Shown one piece after another: positions 1 to 9,404 of a DNA stretch of 32,719 bases. A model generated the notes under the pieces. It did no database searches, was not told where the DNA came from, and saw only the letters and a program-made list of their open reading frames with translations. The stretch covers positions 1 through 32,719 of the forward strand of contig JAHBMJ010000842.1 in NCBI GenBank assembly GCA_018398765.1, read 5' to 3'. Each line of letters begins with the position of its first letter. The stretch's first letter is position 1. The position numbers and the translations under genes were made by a program. The DNA comes from Chromera velia (taxonomy: Eukaryota > Sar > Chromeraceae).

Positions 1-639
1 GGGGGGGGGGTCGTATTACGGCACCAGGTAACCTGCATGAAGGGAACGACACATGTTCCCTGCCGGTTGGAGAAAAAGGCCAGGTTTTCTATCATTTCTC
101 AGTCGTAGATCGAAAAACCCTCATAGATGGAACCGAGGGAGGTTGTGAAGGGTGTGTGTGTGAAAATGGGGGGGGGGGAGGGGATCTGCCCTGCTTTTTG
201 GCTTAATTTTGACATGTCGCACTGGTAGCAATTTTCTAGGCTCTCTCGCCGTGTCGCTGCAGCTAGCGCTGCAGTTTTGAATGACGATGCAACTAGCGAT
301 GCAATTGATATGAAAGCAGTCAAATGTTGTTCAAATAACTCAATTGACTAGTATTAAATGATCTAGGTAATGATGATCAATTTCTATGTTTTTTTTCTTT
401 GCATGCATGTCAACAATAAATTGCTCCATCATGCGCCGAGTCGGTTATAAGGTCAAACTAATAACATTTATATACACGCGTCAAACAAAAATCTAGACAA
501 AAAATCTATACTTAAGGACTATCAATATCTGTCATGCAGTGTTAGTTTCAACTTAATTCTTATTTTTTCTAGAATTCTTTATATTCAGTAAAGAAAAAAA
601 AAAGCTTCAAAAAAATTAATTGATATCATTATTATCATA
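1..639. other. AT-rich intergenic DNA without a recognisable gene
   Basis: The window opens with a run of ten G and has a second G-rich run near 168-181. From about 330 it becomes strongly AT-rich with scattered homopolymers. The only longish open frame here (99-323, minus) is low-complexity and resembles no protein family I know. I see no splice-like exon, RNA gene or promoter signature. The initial G run may be a contig edge or sequencing artefact. Confidence 0.6.
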
Positions 640-1105
640 CCCTGCAAGTTTGAGTAATTTATATGAGTAATTTAAAGTAATTTAGAGTAATTTAGCTTAG
701 TAATTTAAAGTAATTTAAAGCAATTTAGAGTATAATTTAAAGTAATTTACATAGAATAGTAAACTAAAATATATTAAATTTGGAAAGCTAAATTACTAAG
801 TTTGGTGAAACTTTGGAGGTCAATTTCTAGGTCAATTTCTCATAAACCATAAAGAGTTAGATATTCAAACTAACAGTGCTTATAGCTCTTATATGGACCT
901 ATAAGCACTGTTAGTTTAAAGGTCTAAGTCTTTATGATTCACGAGAAATTGACCTCCAAAGTTTGACTAAATTATTAATTACTTTAGTTTACTATTCTAA
1001 ATCACTTTAAATTACACAAAAATGCTTTAAATTACTTTAAATTACTACGCTAAATTACTCTAAATTACTTTTAATTACTCATCTAAATTACTTAAAGTTG
1101 CAGGG
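640..1105. mobile_element. Fold-back (MITE-like) element 1, AGTAATTTA type
   Basis: The two halves are imperfect reverse complements around a centre near 892. Near the axis, 868-885 pairs with 899-916. The outer ends are CCCTGCAA (640-647) and TTGCAGGG (1098-1105), exact reverse complements, and both are flanked by TA (638-639 and 1106-1107), as expected of a 2-bp TA target duplication. The left arm repeats the word AGTAATTTA about every ten bases and the right arm repeats TAAATTACT. There is no coding capacity, so this is a non-autonomous DNA element or a palindromic repeat of unknown mobilisation. The termini match those of the element at 8885-9404, which is the best argument that they are real element ends. 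Confidence 0.65.
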
Positions 1106-1300
1106 TACTGATCAATTGTTGTTCATTCTAATTAATCACTTTTTGTACACTGGAACTATGATGATGATGATTGAGGGTTAAATCCTAGATTTAGCGACAC
1201 CAAATCCCAAGCCACTAGCAAGGCTTTGAGGACAACCCAGAGCACACATTCATGGGAGGGGGGGATGAGGAAGCCTGCATGCCAATCGGATCGATTCGCC

Positions 1301-2128
1301 TCAACTTGCCTTATCGACAGAATGGACCTTCTTAAGACAGTCGGCTATAGCTTTGGAACCGCTTCTAGGCAGAATTTTGCACAACAGCAACACCATATCC
1401 TTCATTTTTTTCTCATTATCAGAAGTGCCCCTCCTAGTTGCACCTGCAACACGTTGTGCGATCTGTATTCTTATGTCAATGGGTGCTTTCTGCTTCACAA
1501 TTTCGTACAGTTCTTTTAGCCTGTTCCGTTCCCTTTCTATGTCCTTACATTCCGTCAGAACATGAACCTCATCTTTGATCACATGCGAGGGAGACAAACA
1601 TTTATCGCACAGCCGTTCCGGTTGGGTTCTATCTATATGCCCCCCTGTGAGAGCCCTAAAAAGCGTACGGAAGCCTGCGGAGGACTGTAACAGACTCTTT
1701 GGCAGAGGTTCAACACTGCACTCTATCATTTCACTTCTTGGACGCTATTTCCTTTCACTCAGAAGGTGCATGGCCAAACGCTGTCTGGACGGATTCTCTG
1801 ATTGGAAAGGGGAGAGATTCGCAAGGTAGGGAAAAATTCCGTCTCTGTCTCTAACGTTTCTAGTTTCTTCTTTCAACCAGTCGGACAGCCAGGCACCCTC
1901 TACGATCTTTTTTGCCGCCCTTTTCTTTGTGCCCTTGCCCTTCCCTTTAAACTTGTTCCCCACCGTGCTTGGCAATGGAGGCCACAAAAGGGAGCAATCT
2001 AATGGAACGGCCAGCCATTTTACTGTCTTAACGAAGGGTTCACATGAGCCAGCCAAGCACTCATTCCACACTGCCTGGGGTAGAGCACGGTCGATCGATT
2101 TGATGCATTGGATGAAGCCCCCACTCAA
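1301..2128 (-). pseudogene. LINE ORF2 C-terminal part with CCHC-like knuckle
   Basis: This continues the reverse-transcriptase frame without a frameshift and is broken by TAG at 1745-1747 (and by TAG at 2231-2233 just upstream). The last 140 residues contain CDKC followed by a His and Cys in the pattern C-x2-C...H-x4-C (CDKCLSPSH...HVLTEC), a knuckle often found near the C-terminus of LINE ORF2 proteins and thought to bind the element RNA. The tail is Lys/Arg-rich, which fits nucleic-acid binding. The natural terminator appears to be the TGA at 1301-1303. Confidence 0.65.
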
Positions 2129-2449
2129 CTTACCAAGTAGAGAACTGAATGGCTCGAGAGAGAGAGAGAGAAGGGAAGGCGAAACAAAGGAGTGATGGAA
2201 GAGACCAAAACAACATCGAACAAAACGTAACTATAATGCATCGAGGTAGGCAACATCTGTCTTTCTCAGCGGGATCGTTTCCAGTCCATACAGCGCGACT
2301 GGCAGCCAGAGGGCCTTGAACAACGTAATTTTAGAAAAGGGAGAAACAAAGCCCAGAGAAGAGAGAGTACCAAACACCGCCCCCAAAGCCTTCTCTGCCG
2401 CCTCAATGCGGGCTTCAACTGTCTTACTAAGGTCCCCGCCCTCAAAAAC

Positions 2450-3437
2450 CTAGTTGCCCAAATACTTATATTTATTCACCGCTTCCACTGGTCTACCTTC
2501 ATAAAGAAAAGGGGTCCGGGGCACTAGGTCGAGGTGGGGGGAGGAGAGACGCATAACTTTTGTCTTCTTTAAATTCACCTTCAGGCCGTGCTCCTTACAA
2601 TAGTCCTCGAGGCGAGACAGGCGTTTCTGCAAGTCAGAAGCACTGTGAGCAAACAGAACAAGATCGTCAGCGTATCCGATGCTTTCGATTAAAACGTCAG
2701 ACAGTCTGACAGGAGTCTCTCTATCAGTACCCCCAGCCGAGCTTTGATTCCTGTTTTCATTATTGGAGCTGACAGACTTATGCAGATTGTTGATAAAAAG
2801 AAGAAAGAGGAGAGGAGAGAGAGGATTGCCTTGTTTTACTCCTCCGCCTTCTGGAAAGCATTCTGTTGCCCCATCCACCCAAGCCTTCAGCTGACTATAC
2901 ATCGAATGAATTATCCAAACATCGGCTTGGCTTACTCCTTCCTCCCTGAGCCTCTCTAATATTTTGACCTGAGGAACTGTATCAAACGCCTTGCTGAAAT
3001 CAACAAACGCGGCAATCAGAGGGCTCTTCTTCTTTTTGGAGCTTAGAATTAACAAAGACAGAGCAGCGAAGGCCTCCCTTGTCCCTACCCCCTGTCTGAA
3101 ACCGAGCTGCCTTTCGTCAATTTTCACCTCCTTCCTGATCTTAAAAAGTCTTTGAGTCCATCAATAAAGCAAAAATCTTACTCAAAAGCCCCACAATGTG
3201 GATCGGGCGCCATTCGTTACAGTCGAAACTCGGCAGGCCCTTGAGGACGGGAGCAATGCGCAATACATTCCAGCGTTCAGGCCAAAAAGAAAAAAGGTGA
3301 AACAAATTGAAAAAGACAAAGAGCAGCAAGCGGAAGAGAGGAGAAAAACCAAAACATAACGAGAGGTGACAGGGGCCAACCCCATCTAAACCCAGCGCCT
3401 TCTTTGGATCAATTCCTTTCAGTGTTTCCTCGATCAT
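2450..3437 (-). pseudogene. LINE reverse transcriptase domain (frameshifted)
   Basis: The first part (3437-3141) carries the fingers region, with a KALGLDGV segment (the usual K-x2-G-x-DG-like motif) and EWRPIHIVGLLSKIF. The second part (3127-2450) is in another frame and holds the catalytic palm: FVDFSKAFDTV (motif A Asp), GGGVKQGNPLSPLLF (motif B), IGYADDLVLFA (motif C, YADD), LKVNLKKTKVM (motif D) and YKYLG (motif E). The frames switch around a short T run near 3143, consistent with a one-base slip. All catalytic Asp residues are still present although the reading frame is broken. The frame ends at TAG (2450-2452) but homology-like sequence continues straight beyond it. Role if intact: target-primed reverse transcription of the element RNA. 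Confidence 0.85.
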
Positions 3438-3599
3438 GTGTATAGAGAAGGCGGGCTGAGAAGGAGGGGAGAAGGCCAGAGCAACAAGTGCAGGCGGAAG
3501 ACCAGGACCGTCGAAGACCCCTGCCCAAAACTGAGTGAAAGAAGATGCAGTGGATTTATTATCCCCTCCCCTCTGTGTTTTGATTTTCCTGTTCCATTG

Positions 3600-3880
3600 C
3601 TAAACTTTCGAGGGGTTAACTGCTGCTTCTCTAGCTAGTCTCTCTGCTGTCTGTTGCTTGAGCTTACTCCTTTTTGCTGCAAACAGTCGAGCTCTTTCCC
3701 TTCTTAGTTTGACATATTCTTTTCGCAGAGGGTGGGAAAGGTTTGGGGCATGTTTTGCCTTTTCCTTGGCCTCCTTCACCTTCAAATTTATCAGGCGGCA
3801 TTATGGGTCCCACCAAGCCTGATGGGTGCTCTGCTTTCTCCCAGACTGTCTTCTCTTCTTAGATACCTTTCCCCCATCTA
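3600..3880 (-). pseudogene. LINE inter-domain linker (endonuclease to RT)
   Basis: Between the endonuclease and the reverse transcriptase the minus strand encodes a very basic stretch (KEAKEKAKHAPNL..., LRRERARLFAAKRSKLKQ) preceded by a WWDP motif, resembling the short WW-containing segment usual before LINE RT domains. The frame equals that of the first RT part. It is interrupted by TAA at 3801-3803 just after WWDP and by TAG at 3600-3602. The preceding endonuclease segment is in a different frame, so a frameshift lies near 3880-3900. Confidence 0.5.
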
Positions 3881-5444
3881 CTACTGCACCCACTTTGCTG
3901 TCTGCCAGCCTTTCTTCCCAGAAAAGACCCAACTGTTCCAATTGCTCAAGATAGGAAGCCTTGTGAGAGAGTTGGGGGAGGGAGCATTCTGAAGGGGAAG
4001 TGGTTGTGGGGGAGGGGGAGGCGGGTCAGAGGGAGGTGGGATAGGGGGAACAACTTGATCTCCTTCATGCAGTTCGTTTACCCCTCTGTCGAACAGGCCG
4101 GGAAAAACCGTCTCAGAGAATGGCAGGACCACTCTGGCGAGAGGAATCATTTCGTCATCCGTCACCAGGGAAGTTCTATTTACAGTGAGGAGAGGGGGGA
4201 GAAAAGAGAAATTCTTTTCGCCCGTGGGGGCATGTAGAGGATCAGAAGATATAGGGGGAAGAGATGAGTCAAGAAAAAAAGAAAGAGAAAGAACAACATG
4301 TTGTGGGGCAAAGTCAGCTTCCAGGTTTGAAGTGGCAGAGAACCAGGCTGTCAAAAGAAAAGGATCTACAAAAAAGTGATCAATCGCTGTTGTTTCTTCT
4401 CCTGTTTTAAAAAAGGTGCACGGGCCCAGAAAGGAGACATCAACACCCAGCCTCTCACATTTCAAGGACAGGCCGTGGAGAGGAATTAAGTTAGAGCGTT
4501 CACAAAGACGGATCAGCCAATTCCCTTACTCGTCAGGTTGACTACCATGGCTGCAGGCTGACAATCGAGAGGGCTTACAAGCATCAACTTCGTTCTCTTC
4601 TCTGCTTTCATCAGTGGGACATAGCATTCTTTCCCAAGTCAGCCCTTCCGGCACCCGAGTCCCCAGCTTGCCGTTCATGTCCCCAACCAGGATCCGCAAA
4701 TCCTCGAGAGGTACCTGACATAGTGTATCGATCATGCCCTCTCTCTCTCTGTCTCTTAGCTCCCTGTCTCTCTGTCTCAGGTCAGACCCTCTAGATAGAA
4801 AGTAGATACCGAAAACATGGAGGACTCTCGTGGCTGACTCCCCTCCTTCTGAGGGAGAAGGCACACTCACTGACAAACGGACCAGATTTTGACCCACCAG
4901 CTCCCACCTTAGCTGCAGTTCATGAACTAAAGAATTTCTGACTAGGATGTATACACCCCCTGTCCTTGCTTCCCCGATGGTTACGGCTTTCCTTCTCAAC
5001 CCTTCTGCTTTGATTTTCCTTCTCAACCACTCAAAGTGATCGAAATTATGCCTTGTGTGAGTGGATGTTCTTACGGGTATGGAGGGGCACTTCATTTCAG
5101 TTAATACCACAATGTCTGCCTGGCAAGCGGCCAGCCACCGCTCGAGAGCTTTGCTTCGTATGCGTGACCCCAGCCCCCCCACATTTACCGTTTTTATTAT
5201 GAATTTCCTTCTTCCTGAAGCTATGAGACCAGACCTTACGTCGTAAGAAGGAGAGAAAGCATTGTGGGAGGGTGAGGATGCAGAAGGGAAGAGAAGGGAG
5301 GGGGGAGACGGCTGAAAGACCCATTGAGAGATTGAAGAGGTTGCGGAGGGGCACACCGATGGGGCAGAGGCAGAAGCACATGCAGAAGCCGAAGCAAAAG
5401 AGGAAGAAGAAAAAGAAACAGAAGCAGCAGCAGCAGAAGAAGAA

Positions 5445-5488
<44 letters not shown>

Positions 5489-5507
5489 AGAAGGAGAAAA
5501 AGAAGAA

Positions 5508-5552
<45 letters not shown>

Positions 5553-5638
5553 AAAGAAGAAGAAGAAGAAGAAGAAGAGGAGGATGAGGGAGAAGGAGAA
5601 GAGGAGGAGGAGGAGGAGGACGACGATGACGACAACAC
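3881..5638 (-). pseudogene. LINE AP-like endonuclease with N-terminal poly-serine tract
   Basis: After about 70 mostly Ser residues and a low-complexity Ala/Ser/Pro stretch come the motifs of the endonuclease/exonuclease/phosphatase fold: IIKTVNVGGLGS (N-terminal strand), DIVVLTEMKC (catalytic Glu), RILVGDMNGKLG (GDxN) and, past a TAA at 4526-4528 in the same frame, TAIDHFFV (the D-H-x-F/V motif). The usual final SDH motif is not clear; the corresponding stretch reads FAPQHVVLS. In LINEs this domain nicks target DNA to prime reverse transcription. The C-terminal end is Pro-rich (PPSDPPPPPPQPLP). The stop and the weakened SDH motif mark decay. Confidence 0.75.
5395..5632. repeat. GAA/GAG trinucleotide microsatellite
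   Basis: About 230 bases of almost uninterrupted AAG/AGA/GAG triplets. On the minus strand, in the LINE frame, they give the poly-serine tract; on the plus strand they give poly-Lys/Arg/Glu frames that should not be called as genes. Confidence 0.9.
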
Positions 5639-5640
5639 TG

Positions 5641-6061
5641 CAACCAGAGGGGGGGGAAGGTTGGAAGGAGAACCTGAATAACGCTTTTGTCGGTCTGAAA
5701 CTTCACACTTTCTGAGTCTGCATACTTCCCTGCGACCAGCCTAGAAGGCATACACGAGACGCTTCTCGTCTTTCTTTAGTTGATCTGCGCTTATCCATGC
5801 GAAGTCGGAAGCGTCCCTCCTCCAAAAATCATATTCTCTTCTCTTTCCCTTTCCGCCCCTCACTGTACGAATTCTTGCAGAAGAGCGTGAGCTTCCATGT
5901 ATGAGGGCTCAGTCCTCCTCGTCCCTGTCATCAGAAGATCTAGAAGAAGAGAAGGAAGAAGCAGAGACAGAAGAAGAGGAACAGGGGGAAGGCGAGGACA
6001 GAAAATCACGCTCATGTCTCCTCCTACGGCGTTCTCTTTCTTGTTGTCTGTCCTCATGCAC
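5641..6061. other. LINE 5' flank, no supported gene
   Basis: Purine-rich, low-complexity sequence continues to about 6000 and only short Leu-rich or Arg/Glu-rich frames are open. It could contain the 5' UTR or a decayed ORF1 of the LINE, but no zinc knuckle, RRM or coiled-coil signature typical of ORF1 is visible. Confidence 0.4.
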
Positions 6062-7034
6062 AACTATAGTGTGCCACAATGAGAATTTCTAAAACCTTTT
6101 GTGTCACAATGATTTATGAAATAATAACTGTGATTTTAAGAACTTTTGACTGATTCAATTAAATCATACTTATGTGTAATAAAATTAGTTGTAAATCGCG
6201 GTTTGACACGCGTTGAGGGGCGGCGTCATAGCCACTGTATGGACTGCACGGGGTAGAAGCGAGGGAAGCAGAGGGGCATCTGATCAGTGCAGTGATAATA
6301 TCTTTAAAAGAATGATGTTCAGTAAAAGGGATAGCAGCGCATTGGCCTCTTCTAGAGGATGCTCGGGCCGCAGCGGGGGGCTTTCAAGAGCATTGGGTGC
6401 GCAGCAAAAAAGAAAGCACGAAAGCGATGCAGAGGAAGGAGACGATTCTCATTGAATGAATGAATGAATGAATGAATGAATAAATGAATGAATGAATGAA
6501 TAAATGAATGAATGAATGAATAAATTATGAATGACCAAGGCAGTGAATGAGTGAGGGAGTGAGTGAGTGAGTAAGTGAGTGAGGTGAGTGAGGTGAGTGG
6601 GGTGGGTGGGTGAGTGAGGTAAGTGAGTGAGTAAGTGAGCGAGTAAGTGGGTGAGGTGAGTGAGGGAAGTGAGTGAGTAAGTGAGTGAATGAGTGAGTGA
6701 GTGAGTGAATAAATGAATGAATGGGTGAATGAGGTGAGTCTGACCTTCAACAACTCTGAAGATTTCAAGCTAGTGGCTGTTAGTCACTTTGAAAGTCTAG
6801 GATCACTTCAAAGTTTGTCTAACAATTTCATCACACCTAACCTACTCAAACTATTTCATCACACCTATTGTGACACAATTATTTGTGTCACTGATACTAG
6901 TATATAGGGTATTGTGTCACACCTTGCTAGCTCTGGCGACAGATAGACATAGCGGGAAGGCCCTAGGGCGGAATATATCAATCAACTTGAATCAATCAAA
7001 TCAATCACAATTTTAATTCTGTCACACTATAGTT
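6062..7034. mobile_element. Candidate TIR element carrying GAAT/GTGA tandem arrays
   Basis: The left end AACTATAGTGTGCCA (6062-6076) is the reverse complement of TGTCACACTATAGTT (7020-7034) with one mismatch. TGTCACA-type words recur in both orientations inside each end (near 6100, 6870-6930 and 7020), as in sub-terminal transposase-binding repeats. The interior is a GC-richer piece (6200-6450) plus long tetranucleotide arrays, with no transposase. Target duplications are not obvious. A chance pairing of simple repeats is the main alternative. Confidence 0.4.
6454..6735. repeat. (GAAT)n and (GTGA)n tandem repeats
   Basis: GAAT units with occasional AAAT run from 6454 to about 6530. GTGA/GTAA/GTGG variants run from about 6544 to 6735. 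Frames through this region give monotonous Ser-Leu-Thr-His or Ser-Phe-Ile-His peptides and are not genes. Confidence 0.9.
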
Positions 7035-7826
7035 TTAGTGTAACTTTTTGTACACGTTTTTTAGGCTACAGGTGTATGTATATGATTTTAAAATATTTTA
7101 GGGTTGTATATCTGAGCCCTCAGCTAGTATGAGCCAGAATATTCTTCAAATAAGTATATGTATATGATCCATAGATAGAGAAACTAAGCACAGAATCAAG
7201 CAACGTATTAACATGGATAAGAGAGTCTAGAAGAGAGTTAAACACAATAAAACCGTGCGCATGAATGAAGTTTTTCAATCAATGAAGACTATTTTGTGGA
7301 TCTCGAGAACTAGCTCAGGAATCGTGATCGAAAAGAAAGGTTCAGTGGGAAAAGGGAAAAAGCAGAGAGCATCACGTATGTACACCTGCATGATCTGGTC
7401 AATGATTGAGCACGTGCGTCTTCTACGAGTCTCAGGGTGCGTTTAGAAGAGAAAGTAACTTTCAGAAGTCAGACACACAACTGACAGTACACCGCTTAAT
7501 CGGAGCTTGTCAGCTTCCACAACCGCTCATGATCTCTGAATCAAGACCATACCAACCCGTCGGACGAGAACAAAGCATTTCCACACGTTTTTACAGGCAG
7601 GCATCCATGTAAAGCAGAAACAAAGTGAGAGCAAGAGGATACAAATTCGGTATCAAAGCAGCATATCAAAACACAAAATACAAAAAAAGACTGAATCACT
7701 TGCACAAGCATGAAGGTCGATTGAAGATTAATGAATGAGAAGAAGCTCTTTCAGATGGAAGAATTGAATTCGTTTCTGTTTGATTCAGATATGTGGCAAA
7801 AAACAGGGCTACCCCCTACTCAGTGG
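7035..7826. other. Intergenic DNA, no supported gene
   Basis: Moderately AT-rich sequence with only short open frames lacking recognisable domains. It may hold decayed upstream parts of the transposase-like remnant at 7863-8339, since that frame opens abruptly after a stop near 7827, but I cannot identify them. Confidence 0.4.
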
Positions 7827-7862
7827 GTCTGAGGGATTCCGAGAAACAATAAAAAGATTAAA

Positions 7863-8339
7863 TTGGGGGCTGCAGATGTTAGACACGTTTTCCCTCGCGT
7901 GGTTGAGTTTATGGAAAAAAGGTGCCCGGACATTTTTGTTGCAGAGAACCCTCCTGCTTGTTCTTTTTACTTGCATTCGTGGGTCCTTTCTATGTTGACA
8001 GGTTCAACCATGGATGAGAAACTTGCAGAGCTGAAGATGGTGATAAAGACTTGGCAAGACCTTTTTTGCAAGTCTTATGGGTGGGCGGTCTCGAAGACTC
8101 ACTTCTACTCGCACTTTCCGGTGTGGATCCGCCGGTTTGGGGGGTTGAACACAACAAAATGCTACGGCTTTGAATCGTATCATAAGAAGGTTTGCAAACG
8201 TTTTGTCCTACGGGGGGGACGTTATTCATATGATCGTTTTATTCTGGAAGATCTGGTTTTTGCGTGGTTGTGTAAGAGAAAGAAAGCCATGCAAACATAT
8301 TTTGCCGATATGTCACGCCGGGAGGGACTTCGAGCATGA
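7863..8339 (+). pseudogene. Transposase-like remnant (K-x-H...FE..HK motif)
   Basis: A 158-residue open frame with no clear start codon (first ATG near 7911). It contains KTHFYSHFPVWIRRFGG followed by YGFESYHKKVCKRF. This spacing, K-x-H-x3-H-x-P...G...FE-x2-HK, is reminiscent of the C-terminal region shared by several eukaryotic cut-and-paste transposases (KDZ/Plavaka-like and related groups), where the line usually reads K.H...HYP...GP...FE..H..FK. The fragment is far shorter than any such transposase and has no catalytic DDE segment, so it is probably a relic. No terminal inverted repeats can be tied to it. A short host exon is possible. The family call rests on a motif remembered from alignments. 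Confidence 0.35.
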
Positions 8340-8884
8340 ATAACACTATGAAACTACACAAAACTTATGGATTTATGAAGTTCTGTGCAGCCACAACTCT
8401 ATTCTATTACAGCATTCTTTCTTTCCACATATATTTTACTTTCTAGGAGAAGTTATAAAATTGGTAGTTCAAAAAAAAAAATTGGGTGTTAATTTTCTTA
8501 AAAATTGGGAGTTAGTCTTAGAAAAAAATTGGTAATTCCCAATTTTTAGGTGACTCTAAGTGTTCATAAATTTTGTTCCTAGTAATGAATTAGAGTCTAA
8601 TGACTGCAGCTAGAGACTAGTGAGCCCCTGTCTAGTCCATACACAAAATTTTAGCTTCAAACTCTATGGACTTCTTTCACTAAACTAGGTACCAATTTTT
8701 CAAAATTGGGAGTAGTAGTACTACCAATTCGACGCCCAATTCAACTCCCAATTCATTAGGGATAATTGCAGATGAACGGCTCGAAACGAGTTCCAAAACC
8801 TCCCAACATCCCATCCTCCTCCTTTTTCTCTCCTCTTTTGTTTCCTTTGTATCACTCCACACCCTTTCATACTCTTTAATTCTT
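8340..8884. repeat. AT-rich gap with reiterated AATTGGGAGTT words
   Basis: From about 8455 to 8760 the word AATTGG(G)AGTT and its complement AACTCCCAATT recur in both orientations, with an inverted relation between the two ends but poor pairing in the middle. The style (one short word iterated in opposed arms) resembles the fold-back elements at 640-1105 and 8885-9404, but I see no CCCTGCA termini. No gene is visible. Confidence 0.45.
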
Positions 8885-9404
8885 CCCTGCAGGTAGCTAG
8901 GATTTTGCAGGATTTTAGCCCAGGATTTTAGCGGATTTTAATCACGGGATTTTGGCCAGGATTTTAGTAGATTTAGGCAGATTTTGCCCAGAATTCTGCC
9001 GGACTATTTCTCCAGGATTTTAGAATCTAAAATCCTGGCTCTAGGGATTATAAAGACTAAAATCCTGGATCCTAGGATTTTAGAAATGAATGCCAGGATT
9101 TTACGGGATTATATCTTTCCTGTAAAACCCCGTATAATCCCGTAAAATCCCGTATAATCCCGTAAAATCCCGTATAATCCCGTAAAATCCTAGCCTAAAA
9201 TCCTAGGAAGAGGCTAGGATTTTAGCTTTCTTCCAGGATTTTAGATTCTAAAATCCTAGGTGTAGGGATTATATTTTTAACGTTAAGAGTCTGGCAGAAT
9301 CCTGGGCAAAATCCGCTAAAATCCACTAAAATCCTGGCCAAAATCCCGTAAAATCCGCTAAAATCCTAGACTGAAATCCTGCAAAATCCTAGCTACTTGC
9401 AGGG
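8885..9404. mobile_element. Fold-back (MITE-like) element 2, GGATTTTAG type
   Basis: The left end CCCTGCAGGTAGCTAGGATT (8885-8904) is matched by the reverse complement of the right end (9385-9404) with one substitution, and the arms stay similar for roughly 120-130 bases. The inside is an iterated AGGATTTTAG word on the left and CTAAAATCCT on the right, including four near-perfect CCCGTA(T/A)AATC copies around 9128-9190. Flanks are TT on both sides, a possible 2-bp target duplication. It has no coding capacity. The shared CCCTGCA ends link it to the element at 640-1105. Confidence 0.65.

Larger units (their letters stand above)
1150..5640 (-). mobile_element. Degenerate non-LTR (LINE-type) retrotransposon
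   Basis: On the minus strand the order is poly-serine segment, AP-endonuclease-like domain, reverse transcriptase, and a C-terminal CCHC-like knuckle: the layout of an endonuclease-bearing LINE ORF2. The frame can be followed from 5638 to the TGA at 1301-1303. It is interrupted by in-frame TAA at 4526 and 3801, TAG at 3600, 2450, 2231 and 1745, and frameshifts near 3880-3900 and 3140-3150. It is therefore not active as read. No separate ORF1 (gag-like) is recognisable upstream, so the copy may be 5' truncated or ORF1 may be unrelated. Downstream of the stop there is no poly-A tail; a short ATC-type microsatellite near 1157-1171 may mark the 3' end. Both outer limits are approximate. The clade cannot be assigned by eye. 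Confidence 0.85.

Noticed and set aside
99..323. A 74-residue open frame on the minus strand
   Set aside because: Low-complexity sequence next to a G-rich run, no domain, no splice or promoter context.
640..1105. Regularly spaced AT-rich repeats as a CRISPR-like array
   Set aside because: Words are contiguous and degenerate with no unique spacers, and the block is palindromic; the host is eukaryotic.
1301..5638. Nuclear stop-codon reassignment (TAA/TAG as sense)
   Set aside because: The nuclease-like gene and the multi-exon gene both end in TAG, and the LRR pseudogene has TGA, TAG and TAA breaks alike; decay is simpler.
5272..5715. Lys/Arg/Glu-rich frame on the plus strand
   Set aside because: It is the antisense of the poly-serine microsatellite of the LINE and has no other content.
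5236..5751. Leu/Pro-rich frame that looks like a membrane protein
   Set aside because: Off-frame reading of the same TTC/CTT microsatellite.
6352..6768. Minus-strand frame of repeated Ser-Leu-Thr-His
   Set aside because: Direct translation of GTGA/GAAT tandem repeats.
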